Below are positions 33,441 to 45,231 of a stretch of DNA of 64,000 nt, piece after piece; the first letter of the stretch is position 1, and each line of letters starts with the position of its first letter. The notes under the pieces are model-generated. The model made no database searches and had not been told where the DNA came from. It saw nothing but the letters and a program-made list of their open reading frames with translations. Position numbers and translations under genes: made by a program. The stretch is from NCBI RefSeq assembly GCF_000276665.1, contig NW_004955447.1:14811260-14875259 (forward strand), written 5' to 3'. The stretch comes from Chinchilla lanigera. Its lineage: Eukaryota > Chordata > Mammalia > Rodentia > Chinchillidae.

Positions 33441-33689
33441 ATTATGGAAAAACAGTTGTGAAAATTAAAAAATCACTTAAGGGCAAAAGAGATACTATGC
33501 CACATACTTTTAATTACATAAATTTATTGATACCAAGGAGGCTAAAAGATGACAGAACACAGCTTTGACAAAGTTGTTGATAAGAACTGAATTGCTCCAC
33601 CAAACCCTGTGAATATCCAGTCTTTTAAAGCAAGCTATTAAGCACAGATCCTTTTATGTCTTAGATGATTACCAGGGTATAGCACAAAG

Positions 33690-33785
33690 TCATAGAGGGA
33701 CCTGAGACTAAGCTGCAATTCTACTACTGACTCCGACCTTGTAAAATGGGGAGAATAATGGCCAAATTGATTATGTGAAGAGTTG
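33690..33785 (+). mobile_element. MIR SINE fragment
   Basis: 'gacctgagactaagctgcaa', 'ttctactactgactccgacc' and 'tgtaaaatggggagaataat' form a MIR core with a small internal deletion. Confidence 0.65.
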
Positions 33786-33789
33786 GGCC

Positions 33790-34630
33790 ATGTTGAGGCT
33801 CTCGATAAAACATACTCCACTTATTTTTCTTCTAAATATGTCTTTTCCCCTATATCACTATGAAACCAAAACATCAGTGTTCTTCTTTGTGAATCAAAGA
33901 GTAGGAGTCGTGCCTCTCATGGAACTGGGTAAAGTACACCAACGTACACACAGGGGAAAGAACACATAGTCTTTGCTTACAACACGGGACAGGTAAGACT
34001 TACTATCACTTTCCATGCAACACAGAGATGAAGACTAAGCTTGTTAGTGAAAGCAATTCTTCACAAGCGCAGGCAGAGGAAAACAAGGAGCGAGCGGCGA
34101 ACACCTAACACTGATGGCAAGGAGACAGATTCGCTGATCTTTTTGATTCTGAAATGGGGCACGGTAATCTCAGCAATAAGCCTGGAATTCTAAGGACTGC
34201 AGCATTCAGTCAGTAAACCAGAGTGCCAACCAGACAGAGCAGTGGGGATGGGAACAGCACTGGTGGTTCTAGCTGCATTCGCAGCAGATCACAAGGTGTG
34301 GAATCATTTTGTTCCTAGCAAGAAAGGAAGATCCTGTAGCAGCATTCTCCCGGGTTCGCTTGCTCACCCCTTAACACGACTGAGGAGGGGCAGAAAACAA
34401 CTGCAACAGGCTGGGGAGCTGATGGTGTGGGTAGAGTTCATGGCTTATGCTTCACTACTGCAATCTCTCTACTCTATTTCCTCCATATAAGTTAGGTGAG
34501 GTTGGACCACATGATATCTGAAGCATCGTCCAACATGAAAACTGTACGGTTCTGGGAGTGCTTTGATTTTTAAACTAATTCTATTTTATATTATTAGCAA
34601 CACTGATCTTAGAATTCTGTAACTGCTTTG
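33790..34630. other. No recognisable feature
   Basis: Unique-looking sequence. The frame at 34242-34490 has no recognisable motif. Confidence 0.3.
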
Positions 34631-34634
34631 CTTT

Positions 34635-34760
34635 TAGGAGCATGCGGATAGGCACATTTTTTAAGTAAGACAGGGACAGCAATTATTATCTTTACAAAGG
34701 TGAAAATGAGTGCCTGAAAGGAAATATAATTTTTGCAAAGTCATATTGATATTGTAGGAT
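34635..34760 (-). mobile_element. MIR SINE fragment
   Basis: Reversed MIR-like order 'cagcaattattatctttaca', 'aaggtgaaaatgagtgcctg', 'tttttgcaaagtcatattga'. Strongly diverged. Confidence 0.45.
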
Positions 34761-34764
34761 TTAG

Positions 34765-36055
34765 AAAATTTAGTCATTTTTAAAAGAGGCAATATTAATA
34801 GATATAGAGTAAAACAAAGGTACTCTTAAAATTTTATAGTTGTAGCACAATTTGCTTCGATTATGACATGGGCACAACAGCTTCATATAAACAACACCCA
34901 GTGCCTTGGGGTCAGGGGAGAAGCAGCTGAAATTTTACTCCCTTTAAAGACTTTCTGGACCTCCGCTCATCCCACTCCCTACTCCCATGAAATCACTATA
35001 AATCAAATACTGCTGGTCTTCCACAGCACTCTATTGGCATCTTTTAGAGCACATATAGCTTTCTTTCTGTATTACAAATATGTACAGATTTTACTCCATG
35101 TAAGTTCTTCATATATTACCCAAACTGCCTGTAGTAATAAATACTTGCAAAACCAGTAATTCTCCAGAACAGTGGCTTTCTACAGGTTTTTTCTCCTGTA
35201 AAGCACAAGTCAGAAATGTTTACCTCTGTGAAGCAATGTACATATACTACACATAAGAATATAAATGAAACAACTCTAATACGAAGTGCATGCGCTAACC
35301 AAGTGAGATGCACTCTGATCCACTCTAGTCCAGTGCTGGTGAACCCCTGGTATGTGTGCTGCAATGGGCTCTTTGTTATCACTGAAAGCTCTAAAAGGTT
35401 TGCCATCACCGCTCTGGTCTTTTATATTTTACTTTATTTCATTCTTTGAATAACAGTAGCCATTAACTAGGTTAATATTTATGCATAACTAGTGAATCTT
35501 GAACTATATACGGTTTTAAACAGTGCTCTGGAAGAGTTATTTTTAAAATAAAATACATATATTCTGAAACTTATTTGATAATTTGTCCAGAAGCCATTCA
35601 GCCTACTAAGTCTGTGTCTTCACACAGAGGCTGTAGGGCTAAATTCTTATCTTCTCGGGCTCCCTTGCTACTATGCACACCCATGACCCACTTCTGATGG
35701 AGGAAATGTAACAGAAGTCACCAGGGTGTCTCCTAGAAAGGATTTTCAAAGGGCCAATTCTTCTGGCATTCTCTTTCAGACCTCATCGTCTTTCCCGCCC
35801 TTTTTTCCCCCACAAGAGGGAAATGCTGCCTGGAAATACAAGACTGGCGGACTAACACACAATAAGTATTTCTGGACTCAAAGGATCCTCCAAGAGAGCT
35901 AAATCCTTTTGAAAGGGAAGAGTGTCTCTCCTTGGAATTTATTTTTCAGGGGCTTACATGGTTTTATTTATATAAGAATGTCCAGTAATGGCAAGTGCCT
36001 CTAATAATCAGTCCACGGAAAAGAATTTAAAAAAAAAATTCATCATGTTAATTTC
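34765..36055. other. Long stretch with no recognisable feature
   Basis: Overlapping frames on opposite strands at 34863-35159, 35116-35409 and 35216-35449 show no homology. Composition is AT-rich and ordinary. Confidence 0.35.
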
Positions 36056-36059
36056 ACCC

Positions 36060-36215
36060 CCAGGCATGGTGCTGGTCACTGAAGATAACACAAAGACTAG
36101 AACCCAGTTCCCATCTCTAAGAGCTTACAGTCTGGTGGGAAAAGCAAAAACACAGGCTTGTCCAGTGTGAGATAAATGCTATAGAGGGCACTATCAGGCC
36201 TCCAAGATGAGGCAG
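36060..36215 (-). mobile_element. L2 LINE 3' fragment
   Basis: Reversed L2 end: 'caggcatggtgctggtcact', 'gaagataacacaaagactag', 'ctaagagcttacagtctggt' and 'gtgagataaatgctatagag'. Confidence 0.7.
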
Positions 36216-36219
36216 AAGG

Positions 36220-37140
36220 GGTTCGCATGCCTTTCCAAGGGTCACAGGCAAAGAAAACCAGTAAGTTTACTCAGTGGTTTCAGGTTCTTTATTTCCCCTG
36301 CAAAGACATTTAAAAGATTAGTTTAAACAAGGAACAATGTAGAGAAAATAGCTACCCATGGCCTCCAAGGAAGCCCTTCCTGAATCACTTAAACTGTTCC
36401 ATGAAAAGATAACCGTCTTTTCAATTAAATCTCCAAATAGCTTTTTCTAAATTAGGAAAAACATTTACTACCTGTCATTTCACATTACATTTATTTTTCA
36501 TTTGTCAGTTAAATTAGTGCCACTGTGGGTGTTAACCGACTCCTATTTTAGCACTTTGCAAAGATCAACAACCAAAGATAAATGATGTTTGTGTACACCA
36601 GCATATACTACAATGATAGGCAGTAGACTGGAACAATAAGTCAATTTTATCAAGTAAAAGATAAATTTAAAACAACACATATTAGAAGCAAAACTTTTTA
36701 GTAATGTAGTGATTAAGTTAATTGAATCAGACTATTGAAGTCCACTGACCTTTGATGATTTAGTATTACAACCCAGTTCTTAAGACAGCCGATGTGTGTG
36801 TGGGTGTCTTAGATGCAACATCTTTACTCCCATCGATCATACTCTTCAAACCAAATATTAATGGTACCTAACTGCTGAAAGTGAAACACACACACACGAA
36901 CAATAACCTGAAGCAAATAATCACCGTGCCCAGCCCCCCAAAGTTTTTATTTCAAACAATCTGATGTATGTGAAGTTTCTGTTTTAGTCCATGAATGCCT
37001 TTTATCGCAAAGAAAACTAAAGGGTTTTCAGGAGATTTGATAACCAGTATAGTCAGAAAATTGTAACATATACAAACTTGTGCTTCCTCTAACTACACAT
37101 CCTTCTGGAACTTTTTATAAATCCTTCTGGAATCTTCTCT
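36220..37140. other. No recognisable feature
   Basis: AT-rich sequence. A short CA run near 36887 is the only simple repeat noticed. Confidence 0.3.
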
Positions 37141-37141
37141 C

Positions 37142-37284
37142 TTTGGTTTTTTGAGACAGGGTCTCACTGTGTAGTTCAGGCTGGTCTTGCACTATGTACT
37201 CCAGGCTGGGCTCAAACGTGCAGTGATCCGCCTGTCTCGGCCTCCTGAGTGCTGGAATTACAGGAGTGGGCCACTGTGCTTGGC
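37142..37284 (-). mobile_element. B1 SINE
   Basis: Reversed B1: 'ttttttgagacagggtctca', 'gtagttcaggctggtcttgc', 'actccaggctgggctcaaac' and 'ctcggcctcctgagtgctgg'. Flanking pyrimidine-rich repeats (cttctctcttt versus cttttctcttctttt) may be a decayed target-site duplication. It lies just downstream of the FBXL20 retrocopy's 3' end. Confidence 0.9.
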
Positions 37285-37349
37285 ACCTTTTCTCTTCTTT
37301 TAGGATTACCATGTAAGGACCACAAACAGGTCACTCGAGGTGAATGAAA

Positions 37350-39724
37350 TTTTTTTCAAATTAAAAAAATATTTATTGATGTCCCTTTTTAAAATGTTTG
37401 ATAACCTCAACTAATCATCCAAAATGGAAACACAATAGCCCAAGAGTAACAAACTGCAAACACAATAGCCCAAGAGTAACAAGAGTGTGAGCAGCAGACT
37501 GCGACCAGGTGACACAGAGCAAGAGTGCAGAGGGAGCCACGAAGAGTGGAAGACAGGTGCGCGATGTGACACAGACTGTGCAATCTCAGTGAGTCACCGC
37601 ATCTGGACCACAGCACTTTCAATGTGGTATTTCAGAAACCCCTGGGCAAGGTGCTAAAACACAGGAGAAATGAGCAGCCTCCTTTGCGGGCATGCTCAGC
37701 ATGTTGCCATGGAAACCGGAAGCACAGAAGCGATGTAGTCATTTCATAGTGATGGCTACGATGTCTAGGATGTTAGAAATTTTTCTGGCCCCTGAATACA
37801 TCATGTATCATTTTTCCATGCTTTCCTTGACCCGGGATGACTGCAGTTACTGTTACAAAATCCCCAAGAAAACCCTTGAAACAAAGCAACCATCACAGCG
37901 GCAACACTGGGTCTGCTGGAGTGCACTCCCTCCGCCTTGGCCTATGCTGTTCTGGGTGCGTCTGACAGGAAGTTAAGTTTTACCAACCCACTTGGCAAAG
38001 CCAGCGTAAGCTTCAGTCCCATGGCCACAGAGCTGGCGGGAGTGGGGCAGGCTGTGGATGCACACGTACGTGTGCCTCTGGGGACCTGCACACTGTCTCA
38101 TTCTTAACCCTCGCCCAGAACACTGGCGTCACTTCCGCTGGAGACAACAGGTAACTCTAGAGTGCTCTTAAGTACTCAGTTCACCGAGGCTGCGCCCTCC
38201 AGCGTCATAGGATGATGCAGCATCTGCTGCCCCGACTGACGGGGGTGGAGTGACACATGCGAAGTAGGCATGGACTTTCGTGTTGGGTAAGTGGGTCCTG
38301 AGACTCTTGATCCCCGCGCAAGTGATCTGCTGGCAGTCGTAGAGCTCGATCCGCTCCAGGCTGTGTCAGCTCTTCAGGTGCTCCACGGATGCGTCAGTGA
38401 TGAGGGGGCAGCTGTCCAGCTCAATCACCTCCAGCTGGTCGTGCACGCAGGGCCCGTTCCCCAGGTGATGGATGCCATCATCTGTGATGAGCTCACAGTG
38501 GGACAGACTCAATACTTGAAGTCGAGGACAGTGTACAGAAAGTTGGATTAATGTGCTATCAGTTATCTGAATACAGTCTTCCAGGTCCATCTTCTCAAGC
38601 TCATGGCAATTCCTGGCCAAGGTGGTAAAACCCACATCTGTCAGCTGACGACATCTTGCGACTTCTAATATTCTAAGTAAAGGGCAGTTCTGATCTAGCG
38701 CATTCAGGATGGCACCTGTGATGCTGGAGCAGCCAGAGGCACAGAGGGACTGCACCTTATGGCACCCTCTGCATATAGTGATAAGACCTTCACCTGTGAT
38801 TTGCAAGCAAGTCTGCAAGTTCAGAGTCACCAGCTCAGGACAATGTGCACCTATGTACTTGAGAGCTTCATCTTCTAGCTGTGTGCAGCCTTTTACAAAT
38901 GAGGCCTTGAGCCCCCACCACCTCCCGCAGCCTCTCACTAGTGCTTGAATGCCATCCTTGGTTACTTGGTCACACACACCAGGAAATGTTCAGTTGTTCC
39001 AGCAGTGGACACCCCGAGCTCAGAGCTTTGAGAGACACGTTTGTATCGATGTACAGGAAGCCAAGTCTAGGTGCCTGAGTTTGGAACGGAGCTTGCTAAG
39101 GCTAGTATATGTAGCATCTGTAGTCTTTGTCCATCCATGTACATTCAGTACTTCAGTGTTTCTACAGTTTTGTGCAAATGTCCTTAATGCATTGTCTCCT
39201 ACTCCAAGACACCCAAGAAGACTTAACTTTGGAAAAATCTTCCACATCGTTTTGAAATATTCTCCACTACTCGGCCCTCAATATCCCTCTGGAAATCAAA
39301 CAGTCAATTTGCTGCTAGTTGTTGCCATCCAGAGCAAGAACATTCCAGGCCCTGAACACCTGAGCACAGCGACACAAGGTAACAACATCGAGGAAAGGAA
39401 ATATCCATAATAGGAGTTCTTTGGGAAGTTTTTTATTGATTACAGGTTCATCGGTATTTGAGAACATAAACCCGAAGTGCAGCAGGCAATCCCTGCTCGG
39501 AACCATTTTCCTCCTCTTTCTGGACATCTTGGGATAGGGGCAGCGCGGCTGCCAACGTCGCTGCCATACAGGTGGATCACACTAAGGGGCACTGCACGGA
39601 GGCCCAGGACGCAAGCGTCTCACTGTGCACAGCCCAGAGCGCAGAGGACACCCAAACACCTGGCCCTGCTCCGGGGGTCACGGCAGGCGAGCCGCACCTC
39701 GGGCCCGGCACCCTCCCTCCGGCA
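37350..39724 (-). pseudogene. FBXL20: FBXL20 processed pseudogene, nearly full length
   Basis: Intronless, minus-strand copy of the mRNA for the F-box/leucine-rich-repeat protein FBXL20, an SCF ubiquitin-ligase substrate adaptor. Coding homology runs from ATG 39467 (MFSNTDEPVINKKLPKELLL, the F-box) to the natural TGA at 38205-38207. The LRR region is clear at 38977-38366 (for example CPELVTLNLQTCLQIT, FTTLARNCHELEKMDL). Disruptions: Trp to TAG at 39315-39317; a one-base loss just after it; a one-base loss near 39225; a one-base loss near 39035; a 4-bp gain near 38975; an in-frame 9-bp gain near 38915; Cys to TGA at 38366-38368; and a deletion near 38225 removing the codons before the C-terminal CCIIL. 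A GC-rich leader extends to about 39724. A 3'UTR of about 0.8 kb ends with AATAAA (37372-37377) and a 7-A tail (37350-37356). FBXL20 rather than FBXL2 is chosen from residues such as ALRTFAQNCRN and YIGAHCPELVTLNLQ. aatgaaat flanks both ends (37343-37350, 39725-39732), a candidate target-site duplication. Confidence 0.95.
37429..37482. repeat. Tandem duplication in the FBXL20 retrocopy 3'UTR
   Basis: The block aaacacaatagcccaagagt followed by aac occurs twice (starting near 37429 and 37459) with a short spacer. It lies within the 3'UTR homology, so it either arose after insertion or was copied from the parent transcript. Confidence 0.8.
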
Positions 39725-39740
39725 AATGAAATATTTCAAA

Positions 39741-40278
39741 CTCGTAAATAACTGGACTTTGGGAGTTAATTTTCAATATATATATATGTGTATGAATGTG
39801 CACGTATGTGTATGTAATTTTATGACCAAAGTCTTATGGAAACATGGGCCTGTGTCATCCCCATTTTTCTTATTGCCAGACACAACTACATTCAAATCTC
39901 TTAGCAGTTTTCTTTTTGGTAATGACCGTTACACCTTTAGATGCAATGGTGTATCATTACTCTTGACGTTTTTAATCATGAAGGGTGTTATCTTGGACTT
40001 CTCACCACAGGAGTTACTAACACACACCAGCCAGAGGCCACATCCACACTTCCCACTCCCTCCTGAGTCAGTGTTTATATTATTACTACATAAATACTAT
40101 TTACAGCTGAATCACACGGCATATTAATCATTATTTTTCTTTTCTTGAACAAACTCATCTTTCTACCTCAATCCCACCGAGTAATTTTTAGTTTGAATTT
40201 TTAAAATATATTTAACACCAATTATTTTCAAAATTATCCACAAATTGCTTAAGTTTTTTTCTTAGTAAGTTAAGTCAG
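39741..40278. other. No recognisable feature; short TA/TG low-complexity run
   Basis: A (TA)n/(TG)n run sits at about 39776-39815. The long plus-strand frame 39477-40127 starts as an antisense shadow of the FBXL20 retrocopy and runs into this AT-rich sequence. Confidence 0.4.
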
Positions 40279-40286
40279 GAATTCTG

Positions 40287-40379
40287 GGACTGGGGATACA
40301 GCTCAGTGGCACAAGCGCCTGCCTGGCAAGCGCAAGGTCCTGAGTTTGATTCCTGGTACCAAAAAAAAAAAAAAAAAAA
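40287..40379 (+). mobile_element. ID-like SINE with target-site duplication
   Basis: 'gactggggatacagctcagt', 'ggcacaagcgcctgcctggc', 'aagcgcaaggtcctgagttt', 'gattcctggtacc' and an A-tail of about 19. The flanks gaattctg at 40279-40286 and 40380-40387 are identical. Young copy. Confidence 0.95.
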
Positions 40380-40499
40380 GAATTCTGTCAATTTTACCAT
40401 TTTGGGGATGGGGCATAACCCTGAAGACCTCTGACTTACTAAATATGAAATATTCTGTCCACTAGACCCACTGCAACATTGTCACCTTGGGATTTTTCT

Positions 40500-42030
40500 T
40501 TCATCATTGCCCTGGGGATTTTCTTCCGTTCACGTTTGTGTTAAGTGTTACTATTTCCTGGTTTCCATGTTCTTTTCTTTCTTCTCTTCCCTTACATTAA
40601 CAATGTATATATTCTAGTAACTTCCAGAGAGTAAGTTTGTGACAGCTCGAATGACTGAAAACGCATTCATTCTACCTTCATACACTGCTTGCCTAAAGAC
40701 AGAATTTTAGGTTGAAATTATGTCCCTCAGAATTTTAAAGGCACTGTTCTATGTTCTCTTTTAAAAATGAGTCCATGTTTGCTGCACATGAAGTTTACAG
40801 TCATCTTAGGGAGGAGGTACGCGTACATACACAGCTTGGTCCTTTTTACCCCTCCCCCACCTCTCAATCCTGCCCTATTTTCATCATTATTGTCATTTTT
40901 AGTTCATGTTTACAACTTCTAATGTCTACATGCACTGTATTTGGCACAAGCACCTAATATATCTTAGATCTTTTTACTTTCCCTTCCCCTCTTCCCCTCT
41001 CCTCCAACCTCAGTCCCCTGTACTCCTTTCCATTTGCAAAAGACCTATCTCCAATTTGTTTCTTTCACTCCTTTGTTTTGCTATGCTTACTTTGCTTTAC
41101 TCAAATGATACTGTACAGCATTTAAGCTTACATGTCTGGTTGATTTCATTTAACACTGTATTTCCCAGATGCATCCATCTTCCTACAAATGTGTTCAATT
41201 CATCCTTCTTTATAGCTGAGTAGTATTCTATTTATATAGATATCACATTTTCTTCACCCATTAATCCACATACGGACATACAGGTTGCTTCCAGAATTTA
41301 GCTATTATGAATTGTGCTGCTATATAACACTGACATGTATGTATCACATACATGTATATTGCTTTAACTGTTGGGGAAAGATAACTATTCTGTGTCTGTG
41401 TGTTTCAACAATTGAGAAGTTTGACCTATTTAGATTCTTACTTTTGGGGATGTAACCTATTTTGCTCCCTTTTTTCTGAAAGTTTTAAGGATCTTCTCTT
41501 CATTCCAAACATTCTGCAGTATCATACTGGGAAACTTCAATATGGGTCCCCTTGCAAATGTCTATTATACCTTCTAAAAGGGAAACACATGTCTTCTAGT
41601 TCTGCACATTTTTCTTCAAATATTTTTTTGATGACTTTCTTGTTCCCACTTCCCCTCTTTTTGGATTTCCTGTGATTTGGACAGTGGGTCTCATGGACTG
41701 ATCCTCTAATTTTATTTTTTCCATGTTTTGGTCTTTTTTCTGTATTTTGTGAGTTTTCCTCAACTTTATTTCCCAAATCCTTTTTCCCCAAATCCTTTGT
41801 ATCATATTTTTTCATTCGCCTATGGTATTTTTTTAATATTGGTTTTGAAACAATCTTTAATTTTTATAAATATTACAAAAATCTTAGAAAGTTTATATAT
41901 TCCTTTCAGTTTCCCTATAAAATTGTAGTGTAATTATCAAAACAAAGAAATCAACGTTGGTACAATACTGTTAACTATAAACTATAGAGCTTATTTGAAT
42001 TTCACTAGCTTTTACTCTAACGACCCCTTT
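40500..42030 (-). mobile_element. Old L1M fragment, split by a younger L1
   Basis: The reversed old L1 has two halves. The first (to about 40790) includes 'tagaattttaggttgaaatt'-like sequence and 'ccctcagaattttaaaggca'. The second (about 41395-42030) includes 'gttttaaggatcttctcttc', 'ggtctcatggactgatcctc' and 'gtgagttttcctcaacttta', which in old mammalian L1 follow one another. The Lys-rich minus-strand frame at 41537-41815 belongs to this element. It is dead. Confidence 0.7.
40790..41395 (-). mobile_element. Younger L1 3' end nested in L1M
   Basis: A reversed pyrimidine-rich 3'UTR ('cttcccctcttcccctctcc') is followed by the ORF2 end: 'gctgagtagtattctattta', 'ttgcttccagaatttagcta' and 'attatgaattgtgctgctat'. 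It is collinear with 28290-28946 and 30740-31255, so it belongs to the same subfamily. Confidence 0.8.
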
Positions 42031-42034
42031 TTTC

Positions 42035-43080
42035 TCCAAGATTCAACCCAGGACCCCACACTGCATCTCGCTGCCATGGCTGCTTCATCTCCTCTTATCT
42101 GTGACACAGCCTTCAGTCTTTCCTTACCTTTATGACCCTGACACTTTGGATGGGTACTACCCATTTATTTCTAGTTTACATTCTCTCAATTTGAATTTCT
42201 CTCATATTTTCTCATAATTAGACTGAAGTTCCATATTTTTGACAAAAATACTAGATAAGTGATATTGTGTCTCTCACAGTGAATCACATCATGGATTTTA
42301 ATATATTGTACTGTTGGTAGTGTTGATCTTGACTGCTGTTTACGGTGGTGTCTACCATTTTCCTCAACTGTAGGGATCCCATTTGTAATTGAAAAAGTAC
42401 AGCAGGCTGGTGTACTTTAAGCCACTAAGCAGCCCATTTTGACTACAAGTAACTGCTCTGGGTTAAACCAGTCACTGTTTTTCATGTAGCCCATCTAAAA
42501 CAAGCACTCCAGAAAGGGTGCTTTTCCCTTTGAAATGTCAAATAAGTATTGCTCCCGGCCAACAGGACTCTGGGCATCCTCAGATCTCAAGGGTCCTAGG
42601 ATCCACAGGCACAGTGTTGATGTGTGTGGTCTCTTTTGTTAAGTAGGATAGAAAATTAGTAAGCAATGGCCTAATGTTTGAATCTTATATTGGACAAAAA
42701 TTCAAGTCCTATCTCTCTAGAGAGAAAATTCGGAGCTCCACAACCTTCAATGTCATCTCCACTGAATCAAAGCATTTTCTTCTGGTGTCCCAGCAGCAAT
42801 AGCCATGTCAGCCAGCAAGCCAAATGTGCTCACCTTCCCTAAAAAAGGAAGGGTTTGATGATGTGAAGAGAACTCTCACATGGAAATATCATAAACAGAA
42901 AGGACACCTCCTTTCTACTGCCAAAGTAGCCCTGTATGGGTCAGTGCAATGGCTGGGGCTATGGGTACCTCGGCAGTCCAAAGGCTAAAGAAATGATAAG
43001 TTGGAAAACTGAGAAGAAGAAAAGGAGAGGAAAAGAGAGGTCAAAAGCAAGATGAGAGAAAATAAAAGAATAATAGCAGT
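42035..43080. other. No recognisable feature
   Basis: Mixed sequence, possibly including an old ID-like fragment near 42030-42075. Nothing firm. Confidence 0.3.
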
Positions 43081-43084
43081 TAAA

Positions 43085-43305
43085 ATTTACTAAGGATACA
43101 TGTGCCAGACACTGTTCTAAGTGCGTTATAAACACAATACCCGTTAAACAGGTACTGTCACTGTCCCCAATAAACAAAGGGGGAAAATGGAGACATGAGG
43201 AGGGAAAATAACCTGCTTAAAGAGAGACAGAAAGTGGCCAATCGAGGGTATGAGTCCAGGCAGTGTGACTTGGGCACCAACGCTCTTTAAACATTATGGC
43301 CCCTG
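43085..43305 (-). mobile_element. MIR SINE
   Basis: Reversed MIR in full order: 'atgtgccagacactgttcta', 'agtgcgttataaacacaata', 'aaacaggtactgtcactgtc', 'gggaaaatggagacatgagg' and 'gagtccaggcagtgtgactt'. Confidence 0.82.
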
Positions 43306-43309
43306 GCTC

Positions 43310-44610
43310 TAATAGATGCTCCTGTGTGTTGCTGAGAGCTCCATCAATTAATTATTTCTGGTGCAACAAGATGCACAGTCTTAATAGGCAAACAGAAAAC
43401 TTGCCTTAAAAATGCCTTAAGCTTTTTTAGTAAATATTTTCTTGCTTTTCCACTATGACAATTATCAAAGCTCAATGGTGTTCATTAAAGTCTCATGTTC
43501 TTATACAAATTAAATGAGATCTGATTATTAAAGACTAAACTATTACAGAGGAACCAAGAAAAAAGAGGAAAAGAATAATTATTTCTCTCACAGAGTTCAG
43601 ATAAGCTGGCCTGCTATTTGCTTTAGGAAACTGCGTAACCTGCTCTGACTATAAAACAGCTTTCTTCTGGCTGATGAGAACACTTCCGCACAGCTAACAC
43701 TGAAAAGGGTTGCAGACTGGAACAGATCAATCTTGCCAGACTTGGAACTTTCCAGATAAACTATTCAGATTGACAGCGACAGGCCAAAAAACACCCAGAA
43801 ATCTGCTTCAGTAAGGATGAGTGCTTTTAAACACCAGCAGTCTCCACAGTTTCATTTGTTAATTCTTTACAGCAGGATCATCTCTTGGGATTTGAACTTC
43901 ATGTGTCCACTTACGGTGCTCTTTCAGTTATTTATGGTTTATAATTTGAAAGCTCCCAAGGGTCGTTCCAACTCATGCAGAAATCTAATGGAGCAGAAGG
44001 ATTATGCTTGAAGATGTGGCTGGGAACAAATAAGATTATAAAGAGTTTGTGGAAGACAAGAAACCCAGGCTTGAGAGTAAAGTGTGCCTCATCAAGGGCC
44101 AGGACTGGGATTCAAGAAGACACTGCCCAGATAACACCACATGCACCATTCCACCTGGGACTGAAGGTTCTGCCACAGGACACCAAGCTGTAACAGGAAC
44201 TGCAGTACACATCCTGCAGCCTTCCAGAAAGCAGGACTTCATGGAGACAAGAGCTTGAGGTTGGTGATAGAATCCTCTAGAAGTTAGAGGTCACATAAAG
44301 GAGTATTTGAGGTACTCAGATGAAAAAAAATCATCTTCTTTACCATTTTTCCAAAAGACTGGCAATCTAGCCCAGAGCTCAGAAAGAAGCAATTAAGCTT
44401 TGCAAGGATAAATTTAAGAAAAGCAGCAAGAGTGGAAAGAAAGGAGTGAGGTTATATGTAATAAATACCCATTAATACACATGATAGATACCCTACATTG
44501 GGAATCATAATCCAGCTAATCTGTGTATTCAGTGAATTTCTGTGGAAAACAAAGGCATCAAAAGGTTGAAAGAGTACTGTCCACTACACTGAAACAGGCA
44601 TCAGATAATA
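43310..44610. other. Long stretch with no recognisable feature
   Basis: Short frames at 43817-44011, 43975-44193 and 44049-44258 overlap one another or the other strand and have no motif. Confidence 0.35.
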
Positions 44611-44614
44611 ATAG

Positions 44615-44720
44615 TAATAACATAAATAATAGTAGCCAACATTTAACATGGAGCTTATTATGTAAGAGGAAGTGCTAAACCTATAAATAAGATCATAAAA
44701 CCTCACACCAACACATCTTT
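44615..44720 (-). mobile_element. MIR SINE fragment
   Basis: Reversed MIR 3' part: 'taatagtagccaacatttaa', 'catggagcttattatgtaag', 'aagtgctaaacctataaata'. Confidence 0.5.
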
Positions 44721-44724
44721 GAAT

Positions 44725-45228
44725 TATACATTAACATATTATTTCATTAAAAATGAAAACAGATTTGAATTTGTATTTTGCAGAGTGAACAACTCAGCCT
44801 CACTAAGTCTGTTATTTCTACTTAAAAATGGAAATAACTGGAGGGTCTTAATTACCATGCAGTCATGTGAAAAATCAGTAATATGCTACAAGCAAATATC
44901 TTCTATTATGTAGCTAAAGAAACAGAATTATGAGAGAGGCTAGTTTTATTTAATTAGTATCCATGTTCCTGTTCAGCATTCCAGCAACACCACTCACTCT
45001 TTGTTTTCAGTGAAAGCAGAATTCATGGAGCACAACCCACCAGGGGCCTCTGTCCCAAGGCCAAGGCTGACTGAAGTCCTACACTCCCTGCCTAGGAAAT
45101 GGAGCCACAGCTAAAGAGAAAACATGACAACTCATTAGCGTCCATCTTGAAATTTGTGTTGGCTACCTACTGCTAAGTAGACAATCAAAAAATACTGTAC
45201 TTCTTTTGATAGCAAATTAAGGACACTA
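44725..45228. other. No recognisable feature
   Basis: AT-rich then mixed sequence. Nothing assigned. Confidence 0.3.
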
Positions 45229-45231
45229 TAA

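Noticed and set aside
38949..40127. Two long plus-strand frames (153 and 216 codons)
   Set aside because: They lie antisense to the FBXL20 retrocopy and its GC-rich leader; homology is unambiguous on the other strand and neither frame shows a domain.
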